NCBI GenBank assembly: GCA_945888895.1
Contig: CAMDAY010000152.1
Span: forward strand, 1-5,200
Length of the DNA stretch: 5,200 bases
DNA from: Dehalococcoides mccartyi
GTDB taxonomy: Bacteria; Chloroflexota; Dehalococcoidia; UBA2979
Direction: 5' to 3'
The notes beneath the pieces are model-generated. The model was given only the letters and a program-made list of their open reading frames with translations. It ran no database searches and had not been told where the DNA came from. The position numbers were made by a program, and so were the translations under genes. Shown here in pieces: positions 1 to 4,697 of this stretch (its first letter is position 1; every line of letters starts with the position of its first letter).

Positions 1-130
1 GTCCCTCGCCAACGCCTACGCCATCCTGCCGGAGGGCGAGACCGAGGTCCCCATCGGCGCGACGTGCGAGGTGATGCTCGTGGACCGCGAAGCCCCGCCG
101 CACCAGCCAGTCCCCGGCGCGTCGTCATAG
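1..130 (+). CDS. moeA: MoeA-type molybdopterin molybdenumtransferase, C-terminal end (partial)
   Basis: Only the last 42 codons are present; the reading frame is open from base 2 and ends at TAG 128-130. The peptide opens SLANAYAILPEGETEVPIG and continues ATCEVMLVD. It matches the pattern of MoeA domain IV: an Asn-Ala then small/hydrophobic residues, IPEG- or LPEG-like, an acidic stretch, G, then a V-x-V-x-L-L-x-D beta strand. MoeA inserts molybdate into adenylylated molybdopterin in the cytoplasm to form the molybdenum cofactor. The catalytic MoCF domain lies upstream of the window. A MobB-like gene follows after 11 bases, which supports a molybdenum-cofactor operon. After the beta strand there is a short Pro/Ala-rich tail. 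The call rests on a short C-terminal motif plus this neighbour. The alternative is another MoeA-family protein, such as a tungsten-specific or substrate-binding-fused paralogue, which the visible part cannot exclude. Confidence 0.72.
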   Translation, partial: SLANAYAILPEGETEVPIGATCEVMLVDREAPPHQPVPGASS

Positions 131-141
131 CGCCTACCTCG

Positions 142-648
142 ATGGTTCCGATCCTGCGAATCGTCGGCGCGCCCGGCTCCGGCAAGACGCTGCTCATCGT
201 CTCGCTCGCGGAGGCCCTGCGGTCGCGCGGCCAGCGCGTGGCTACCGTGTCACCTCGACGCGGCGGCGCGACGGTCGTCGTGCTGTCGAACAGCGGCCGC
301 GTCACGCTCGGCGGCGACCAGCCCCTCGCGCGCCTGCAGACCGTGATCCCCTCGATCGACCCGAGCGTCACGATCATCCTCGCCGAGGACTACAACACGC
401 CCATGGACGCCGCCTTCCCCGCGATCGCCCTCGGCGCTGCACGCGAGGATGTGCTCGCCAACGTCCCGTCCGAGGACATCGAAGCCACCTTCGCGCGCCT
501 CGGCCCCGGCGAGACGAACGGCCTCGTCGACCTCGTGGAGACGCGCATCCTCGGCCTTCCCCCGCGCGAGCTGGCTCCGCCGGAGCCGGAGGCCATCGAG
601 GCCGCGCCGAAGCGTCGAGGATTGCTGGGACGACTGTTCGGACGCTAG
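142..648 (+). CDS. mobB: MobB-like P-loop NTPase (molybdopterin-guanine dinucleotide biosynthesis)
   Basis: A 168-residue protein read from ATG 142 to TAG 646-648. A Walker A motif, GAPGSGKT, sits at residues 9-16 directly after a beta strand, as in MobB and related small GTPases. A second hydrophobic strand, VTIILAEDYN at about 76-85, sits where MobB has its conserved strand ending in E-G-F/Y-K. Residues 109-137 resemble the family's C-terminal segment. MobB binds GTP and helps MobA convert Mo-molybdopterin to the dinucleotide form. The GTG at 64 would add 26 low-complexity residues that run through the moeA end, so ATG 142, which precedes the first beta strand, is preferred. No Shine-Dalgarno is visible before it, so reinitiation after the moeA stop 11 bases upstream is plausible. 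Oddities are the E-D-Y-N sequence in place of E-G-x-K and a Pro/Glu-rich linker leading to the basic tail KRRGLLGRLFGR. The P-loop fold is secure; the exact MobB role is less so. Confidence 0.66.
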   Translation: MVPILRIVGAPGSGKTLLIVSLAEALRSRGQRVATVSPRRGGATVVVLSNSGRVTLGGDQPLARLQTVIPSIDPSVTIILAEDYNTPMDAAFPAIALGAAREDVLANVPSEDIEATFARLGPGETNGLVDLVETRILGLPPRELAPPEPEAIEAAPKRRGLLGRLFGR

Positions 649-660
649 CGGGATCCGGCC

Positions 661-685
661 CCCTCTCCTGCGAAGCGGGAGAGGG
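661..685. terminator. possible bidirectional transcript-end hairpin (no U-tract)
   Basis: The 11-bp GC-rich stem-loop begins 12 bases after the mobB-like stop and lies about 40 bases past the acyP stop, so it falls in both 3' untranslated regions. No run of T follows the stem on either strand, so it does not meet the standard model of an intrinsic terminator. It could still block 3' exonucleases or work with other termination factors. This is inference from position and structure only. Confidence 0.35.
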
Positions 686-697
686 TTGGGGTGAGGG
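661..697. repeat. REP-like interspersed palindromic element with G-rich flank
   Basis: The arms at 661-671 (CCCTCTCCTGC) and 675-685 (GCGGGAGAGGG) pair over 11 bp around the loop GAA. There is one T/G mismatch, which forms a G-U wobble in RNA. The right arm is followed by TTGGGGTGAGGG. Read on the - strand, the unit encodes a spurious peptide with the string PHPNPLP. As established knowledge, that string is a frequent by-product of a widely dispersed palindromic repeat in many G+C-rich bacterial genomes. Its position between two convergent 3' ends is typical for such elements. It may fold at the end of both mRNAs and stabilise them or limit read-through. Only one copy is in the window, so its repeat status rests on recognition and not on a second copy here. 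Confidence 0.68.
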
Positions 698-725
698 CTT
701 CCGCCTCTCACACGGCGATCAAGAA

Positions 726-1013
726 CTAAATGACAGCCTCGAAACCCGTGAACGTGCCCGTGTGGTCCTCCCAGCGGAAGGTGACCTCGGTCACACGGGA
801 GAGCACGGGGCCCTCGCGCAGGCGGTCGATGAACTGGCGCAGCGTCGACTCGTCGCCCTCGGCGAGGACCTCGACGCGGCCGTCCGGGAGATTGCGCGCG
901 TAGCCGGCCACGCCCATGCGCATCGCCTCGTCGGCGCAGAACGCGCGGTAGCCCACGCCCTGCACGCGCCCCCTCGCGAGCGCCACCAACTGCCGTGCGC
1001 GAGAACTGGGCAT
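726..1013 (-). CDS. acyP: acylphosphatase
   Basis: A 95-residue protein, the usual length for this family of small alpha/beta enzymes, which hydrolyse acyl phosphates such as carbamoyl phosphate and 1,3-bisphosphoglycerate in the cytoplasm. The family signature GRVQGVGYR is at residues 15-23, and GYARNLPDGRVEV is at 37-49. The two catalytic residues, the substrate-binding Arg and the water-positioning Asn, fall at R23 and N41, the same numbers as in the vertebrate enzyme. The ATG at 1013-1011 follows the aroKB stop by 13 bases and has a GAGGA Shine-Dalgarno 5 bases upstream, so it is probably the last gene of the aro operon. No dedicated role in the shikimate pathway is known; the placement probably reflects co-transcription. 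The identification is very secure. Confidence 0.96.
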   Translation of the reverse strand: MPSSRARQLVALARGRVQGVGYRAFCADEAMRMGVAGYARNLPDGRVEVLAEGDESTLRQFIDRLREGPVLSRVTEVTFRWEDHTGTFTGFEAVI

Positions 1014-1018
1014 CGCGG

Positions 1019-1023
1019 TCCTC
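1019..1023 (-). promoter_or_regulatory. ribosome binding site of acyP
   Basis: On the - strand this reads GAGGA and is 5 bases from the acyP ATG, inside the 13-base gap after the aroKB stop. It supports the chosen start and independent initiation on a shared mRNA. Confidence 0.7.
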
Positions 1024-1026
1024 GAC

Positions 1027-2739
1027 CTATCCGCGCGCGAGTTGCTGCACCGTGCGCGACACGAGGTCGGCGGGCACGTCGGCGCGGACGGTGGTGCGCC
1101 CGACGCCCTCGAGGAGCACGAAGCGCATCTGGCCCTGCTCGACCTTCTTGTCGCGCTGCATCGCCTCGAGCACCGCGCGCACGTTCATGCCCGGCGCCAC
1201 CAGCGGCAGCCCGAACGAGCGCAGCAGGTCGGACTGCCGGTCCACGACCGTCGGGTCGAGGAGGCCCATCTCCACCGAGATGCGGGCCGCGCCCATCATG
1301 CCGATCGCGACCGCCTCGCCGTGCATGTACTCGGAGTAGCCGGTCGACTGCTCGATCGCGTGGCCGATCGTGTGGCCGTAGTTGAGGATCGCGCGGATGC
1401 CGCGCTCCTGCGGATCGCTCGAGACGATTAGCGCCTTGAGGCGCGACGAGCGCCCGATGACATCCGCGATCAGCTCCGGATCCGCCGTCGCGTTGGCGAG
1501 GCTGCGCGCGTTGGCCTCGAGCGTGTCGAGGAGCCCGGGGTCGAGGATGAACGCGTGCTTGATAACCTCGGCGAATCCCTCGATGTGCATGCGGCGCGGG
1601 AGCGTGGACAGCACGCTGACGTCGGACAGCACCGCGGCGGGCTGGTGGAACGCGCCGACGAGGTTCTTGCCCTCGGGCAGATCGACGGCGACCTTGCCGC
1701 CGATCGCGGCGTCGTTCATCGCCAGCACAGAGGTCGGCAGCTGCACGAACGGCATCCCACGGAGGTACGTCGCCGCGACGTACCCCGCGAGGTCGCCGAC
1801 GACGCCGCCCCCGAGCGCGAGGATCACGTCGCGTCGCTCGGCGCGCTCGGCGGCGAGCCAGCGGTACAGCTCGGCGGCCATGCGCTGGGTCTTCGACGCC
1901 TCGCCCGCCGGGATCACGTACGACGCCCCGGCGATGCCCGCGGTGTCGAGCACCTCGGCGACGGTGCGTCCGTGCGCCTCCATCACGTTCGTGTCGGTGA
2001 CGAGGAACACGCGCCGACCGGCGAGACCGATTTGCTGCAGGCGATCGGGCAGGCGTCGCAACTCGCCCGGCGCGACCCAGATCGGGTACCGCTGCGTGCC
2101 GGTGTCGACGAGTGCCGCCGGTCCGCGCGCCGGTTCCGCGCTCGACAACCGGTCGAGGCGCCTCGGTCGGGCCATCAGCTCGGCGGCATCGGTCGCCCAC
2201 GCGCTCAGGATGCGCGCCACGGCGCGGTCGCGCGTCTCATCAATCTGCGCGGCCCTACCCATCACGGGCACCCAGAGGTCGGCGTGGTTGTAGTACTGGC
2301 GGCGCTCGTCGTCGAGGTCACGCAGCTTGCGCTCCATGTCGCCGTCCACCAGCGGGCGCACTGGCTCGCCCTCGGACGGCACGCGGTTCGCGATCTCCGT
2401 CGGCGTGGCATCGAGATAGACGATGAACCCGCGCTCACCGAGGGTGCGCCGGTTGCCCGGCGACAGGATCACACCGCCGCCGGTCGCGATCACGGCGGGC
2501 ACCTGTTTCGCTGCCTCCATCACCGTCAGCTCCTCGACGCGCCGGAACTCCGGCTCGCCGCGCTCGATGATCACGGCGGCTGCCGTGCGGCCTTCGCGCT
2601 TCAGCACCATCTCGTCGGTATCGAGGAACGGCCATCCGAGCCGCTCCGCGAGTGCCTTGCCGATCGTCGACTTCCCCACGCCGGACAGCCCGACGAGCAC
2701 GATTTGCTGGGGAGGGCCCTGCCTGGATGCAGTCGTCAT
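1027..2739 (-). CDS. aroKB: bifunctional shikimate kinase / 3-dehydroquinate synthase (AroK-AroB fusion)
   Basis: A single 570-residue reading frame carries two complete enzymes. Residues 13-178 are shikimate kinase: Walker A GLSGVGKST (17-25), D40-T-D42 for Mg and shikimate, F65-R66 then E69, G87-G88-G89, and lid residue R128 in the RPL motif. Residues from about 212 to 570 are 3-dehydroquinate synthase: NAD-binding GGGVVGDLAGY (310-320), R327, D343, K349, N359, E391 and K394 in AEVIK, N453-Y-G-H456-T-I-G-H460, H473 in HGEAV, and D530-K531-K532. The likely Zn ligands are E391, H456 and H473. A linker of about 30 residues (182-212) joins the halves. AroB makes 3-dehydroquinate from DAHP; AroK makes shikimate 3-phosphate, two steps after 3-dehydroquinate. 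The ATG at 2739 overlaps the aroC stop (ATGA) and has a GGGAG site 8 bases upstream. The frame stays open further upstream into aroC, but that extension is Arg-rich shadow sequence. All the catalytic residues listed are present, so both activities are expected. An AroK-AroB fusion in the same order is known from Thermotoga maritima. Confidence 0.96.
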   Translation of the reverse strand: MTTASRQGPPQQIVLVGLSGVGKSTIGKALAERLGWPFLDTDEMVLKREGRTAAAVIIERGEPEFRRVEELTVMEAAKQVPAVIATGGGVILSPGNRRTLGERGFIVYLDATPTEIANRVPSEGEPVRPLVDGDMERKLRDLDDERRQYYNHADLWVPVMGRAAQIDETRDRAVARILSAWATDAAELMARPRRLDRLSSAEPARGPAALVDTGTQRYPIWVAPGELRRLPDRLQQIGLAGRRVFLVTDTNVMEAHGRTVAEVLDTAGIAGASYVIPAGEASKTQRMAAELYRWLAAERAERRDVILALGGGVVGDLAGYVAATYLRGMPFVQLPTSVLAMNDAAIGGKVAVDLPEGKNLVGAFHQPAAVLSDVSVLSTLPRRMHIEGFAEVIKHAFILDPGLLDTLEANARSLANATADPELIADVIGRSSRLKALIVSSDPQERGIRAILNYGHTIGHAIEQSTGYSEYMHGEAVAIGMMGAARISVEMGLLDPTVVDRQSDLLRSFGLPLVAPGMNVRAVLEAMQRDKKVEQGQMRFVLLEGVGRTTVRADVPADLVSRTVQQLARG

Positions 2740-2753
2740 GATCGGGGCTCCCG
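2736..2753 (-). promoter_or_regulatory. ATGA coupling junction and ribosome binding site, aroC to aroKB
   Basis: On the - strand, GGGAG (2752-2748) is followed after 8 bases by ATGA, in which the aroKB start codon and the aroC TGA stop overlap. The Shine-Dalgarno lies within the last codons of aroC, so ribosomes ending aroC can restart at once on aroKB. This decides the aroKB start. Confidence 0.82.
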
Positions 2754-3917
2754 TGGGCCAACGGTGGCCTGAAACGCCTCGAAGTTGCGTACGAGCTCGT
2801 CGATGTTGTCGCCGCCGAACTTCTCGAGGACGGCCCCCGCCAGCACGATGGCGACCATCGCCTCGCCGACGACGCCGCCGGCCGGCACCACCGCGACGTC
2901 CGAGCGTTCGTAGAACGACTGCGTCTCCTCGCCCGTGAGCAGGTCTGCGGTGGGCATGCGCTGCGGCACGGTGGAGATCGGCTTGAGGAAGCCGCGCACG
3001 ACGATGTCCTCGCCGTTGGTCATGCCCGCCTCGAGGCCACCCGCGCGGTTGGTGGCGCGCTCCCACTTGCGGCGCTCCCACGCGCTCGAGGGGAGGATGA
3101 TGTCCTGCACCTGGGAGCCGCGCATCCCCGCACCTGCGACGCCCTCGCCGATCTCGAACGCCTTGACGGCGTTGATCGACATGATCGCCTGCGCCAGCTT
3201 GCCATCCAGCTTGCGGTCCCAGTGGACGTGGCTGCCGAGGCCGAACGGTACGCCCGAGGCGCGCACCTCGAAGATGCCACCGACGGTGTCCAGCGCTTCG
3301 CGCGTCCTGTCCACCTCGTCGATCATCGCCTGCTCGACGGACTTGTCGGCGACGCGCATCGGCGACGCGTCAACGGCGTCCCAGTCGATGCGCTCCGGGA
3401 CGTTGGCACGCACCGGGCCGACGGTCAGCGTGTGCGAGTGCACCTTGATCCCGATCGCGCCGATCAGCGCGCGTGCGATCGCGCCGACGGCGACGCGCGC
3501 CGTCGTCTCGCGTGCGCTCGACCGCTCGAGGATCGGGCGCACGTCGTCGAAGCCGTACTTCTGCGTGCCGGCGAGGTCGGCGTGGCCGGGGCGGAGCAGC
3601 GTCACGCGCTCGACCTCCTCGTCCACCGGATCGGTCGCCATGCGGACGCGCCAGCCCTGGTTCTCGAAGTCCTTGTTCACGATGGTCATCGCGATCGGCG
3701 AGCCCATGGTCCTGCCGTGGCGCACGCCGGACAGTAGTTCCGCGTGATCCGTCTCGATCTGCTGGCGGCGGCCGCGGCCGTAGCCGCCCTGTCGGCGGCG
3801 CAGGTCCGCAGCGATGATCGCCTCGCTCATCTCGATGCCGGCGGGGATGCCCTCGACGATCGCCGCGAGGCCCTTGCCGTGCGACTCACCTGCGGTCAGC
3901 CAGCGGAAGTCGGTCAT
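2736..3917 (-). CDS. aroC: chorismate synthase
   Basis: A 393-residue protein, typical of the longer bacterial form. It converts 5-enolpyruvylshikimate 3-phosphate to chorismate, the last step of the shikimate pathway. The enzyme needs reduced FMN and acts as a cytoplasmic tetramer. Family signatures appear in order: GESHG (10-14, with H13), RRRQGGYGRG (40-49), LRPGHADLAGTQKYG (108-122, with H112), ERSSARETTARV (131-142), GMRGSQVQD (264-272), NRAGGLEAGMTNGEDIVVRG (290-309), KPISTVPQ (312-319) and ERSDVAVVPA (337-346, with the catalytic Asp D340). The conserved His pair and Asp are intact. The ATG at 3917 overlaps the stop of the upstream membrane-protein gene (ATGA) and has AGGAG 8 bases before it, so the start is well fixed. 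Its own stop overlaps the aroKB start. There is no sign of truncation or transfer. Confidence 0.98.
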   Translation of the reverse strand: MTDFRWLTAGESHGKGLAAIVEGIPAGIEMSEAIIAADLRRRQGGYGRGRRQQIETDHAELLSGVRHGRTMGSPIAMTIVNKDFENQGWRVRMATDPVDEEVERVTLLRPGHADLAGTQKYGFDDVRPILERSSARETTARVAVGAIARALIGAIGIKVHSHTLTVGPVRANVPERIDWDAVDASPMRVADKSVEQAMIDEVDRTREALDTVGGIFEVRASGVPFGLGSHVHWDRKLDGKLAQAIMSINAVKAFEIGEGVAGAGMRGSQVQDIILPSSAWERRKWERATNRAGGLEAGMTNGEDIVVRGFLKPISTVPQRMPTADLLTGEETQSFYERSDVAVVPAGGVVGEAMVAIVLAGAVLEKFGGDNIDELVRNFEAFQATVGPREPRS

Positions 3918-3931
3918 GAACGAGGCTCCTG
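3914..3931 (-). promoter_or_regulatory. ATGA coupling junction and ribosome binding site, membrane-protein gene to aroC
   Basis: On the - strand, AGGAG (3930-3926) is followed after 8 bases by ATGA, in which the aroC start and the upstream gene's TGA overlap. It is the same arrangement as at aroC/aroKB, with 14 of 16 bases identical from GGAG through ATGA. It shows that aroC and the gene before it form one translated unit. Confidence 0.82.
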
Positions 3932-4612
3932 CCCTCTGAGATGATCAGTGTGCTGATCGGTGCCCCCATCGGCGCGAATCGTTGCGGTCGGAACAACGTC
4001 GGGGCTGTCCAGCAGCGCCCCGACCGAGGGATCGATCGGCGTGCTCGGCGCAGCCTCCCGCGTCTCCCATTCCGCGAGCAACAGCGACGCCTCGCCCGCG
4101 GCGCTCCAGTCCGCCCACGACGCCGTCTCGCGGGTCGCCTGCGTCGTCAGGAGGCAAGGGTTCGTGATGCTGCCATCCGCGGCACGGTACTCGGTATGCA
4201 CGTCCACCTGCACGGCCTTGAAGGACACGTACGGGACTTCATACATCAGGCGCTCCACCATGCGCACTGCCGCGCGGCGCGCGACCTCCTGCGCCGTGCC
4301 TACCTCGACGCGCTGGCCCTGCACCACGCGTACGTCGGGCTCCGCGAGGAGCGACACCCGCGCCCGTTCGCCGTCCGCGGCGATCAGCGCGGCGGTGTGC
4401 ATCGCGCGCCAGTCGGCCGGGGGCATCCCACGCGGCGGGCGACTGTTCCGCCACGCCTCGAACGTCTGGTCGAGGAGGTCGTCGAGGGCGTGGATGTCGC
4501 CGGCCGCGATCACGCGGCGCCATTGGCGTGCAGCGAACCGCGCCTGGAACACCATGAACCCCACGATCACGAAGATCACGAGGCAGATCACGATGCCGAG
4601 ACCCAGGCCCAT
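3914..4612 (-). CDS. unrecognised membrane-anchored protein in the aro operon
   Basis: A 232-residue protein that I cannot place in a family. Residues 3-22 form one strongly hydrophobic segment. It is followed by a basic stretch with R25, R29, R32 and R33, so the positive-inside rule predicts a short outer N terminus and a cytoplasmic body. The lipobox requirement is not met around C10. Residues 28-185 look like one folded domain: a Trp-rich helical part (W31, W54, W68) with many charged residues, a strand-like stretch VSLLAEPDVRVVQGQRVEV (86-104), a helix AQEVARRAAVRMVERLMYEV (107-126), strands FKAVQVDVHTEY (131-142), then NPCLLTTQATRE (151-162) and LLLAEWETREA (177-187). The last 45 residues are Pro/Asp/Thr-rich and probably disordered. 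ATG 4612 has a strong GAGGGAG site 6 bases upstream. The stop overlaps the aroC start, so its product is made together with chorismate synthase. The role is unknown. The coding frame is secure from the Shine-Dalgarno, the coherent membrane segment and the coupling at both ends. Confidence 0.87.
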   Translation of the reverse strand: MGLGLGIVICLVIFVIVGFMVFQARFAARQWRRVIAAGDIHALDDLLDQTFEAWRNSRPPRGMPPADWRAMHTAALIAADGERARVSLLAEPDVRVVQGQRVEVGTAQEVARRAAVRMVERLMYEVPYVSFKAVQVDVHTEYRAADGSITNPCLLTTQATRETASWADWSAAGEASLLLAEWETREAAPSTPIDPSVGALLDSPDVVPTATIRADGGTDQHTDHLRGQEPRS

Positions 4613-4697
4613 GCGGTGCTCCCTCGCGCGCCGGGTGGCGCGTGCGTCGTCCTAGTGTCGGGCGGCGCGTCCCGCGCGTCGAGCGGCTCCCCGGAGG
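4613..4697 (-). other. aroE to membrane-protein gene spacer
   Basis: An 85-base gap, the largest inside the aro block. It contains the ribosome binding site of the downstream gene and a 6-bp hairpin (4627-4632 with 4637-4642, loop GGGT) next to that site. There is no T-run that would end transcription and no clear -10/-35 pair, so read-through from aroE is expected. Confidence 0.55.
4619..4625 (-). promoter_or_regulatory. ribosome binding site of the membrane-protein gene
   Basis: On the - strand this reads GAGGGAG, 6 bases before ATG 4612. It is a strong site and supports this start for an otherwise unrecognised gene. Confidence 0.75.

Larger units (their letters stand above)
649..725. other. 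convergent intergenic spacer between mobB-like gene and acyP
   Basis: This 77-base gap separates the + strand molybdenum-cofactor block from the - strand aro block, so both transcripts run into it. It holds the palindromic repeat and the G-rich tract listed separately. The rest (about 698-725) shows no gene, no T-run and no obvious promoter. Confidence 0.85.

Noticed and set aside
64..141. GTG 64 as start of the mobB-like gene
   Set aside because: It would add 26 Pro/Ala/Arg-rich residues overlapping the moeA end. The conserved fold starts just after ATG 142.
250..711. Open frame on the - strand opposite the mobB-like gene, containing PHPNPLP
   Set aside because: It is a spurious translation of the palindromic repeat and of the antisense of a P-loop gene. 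The PHPNPLP string was useful only for recognising the repeat.
2173..2175. ATG (residue 189 of AroKB) as an independent aroB start
   Set aside because: The frame is continuous with the AroK half and no stop separates them. The only purine patch is GAG just 3 bases upstream, too close to act as a good Shine-Dalgarno. Internal initiation cannot be fully excluded.
791..2200. Long open frame (469 codons) on the - strand in another phase
   Set aside because: It is an Arg/Gly/Ala-rich shadow of aroKB and acyP, typical of high-GC DNA, with no motif.
1555..2772. Long open frame (405 codons) antisense to aroKB
   Set aside because: Its His/Arg/Leu/Ala-rich composition mirrors the sense gene. There is no Shine-Dalgarno and no recognisable domain.
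2740..3081. In-frame upstream extension of the aroKB frame to an ATG at 3081
   Set aside because: It lies wholly within aroC in another frame, is Arg/Gly-rich low-complexity sequence and has no homology look. The ATG at 2739 has a Shine-Dalgarno and the ATGA overlap.
4583..4612. Lipoprotein signal around Cys10 of the membrane-anchored protein
   Set aside because: The residue before the Cys is Ile and not Gly/Ala/Ser, and the positive charges lie after the hydrophobic segment and not before it, so a plain membrane anchor fits better.
4627..4642. 6-bp hairpin beside the ribosome binding site as a riboswitch or attenuator
   Set aside because: It is short, expected by chance in such G+C-rich sequence, does not cover the Shine-Dalgarno, and no competing fold or leader peptide is evident.
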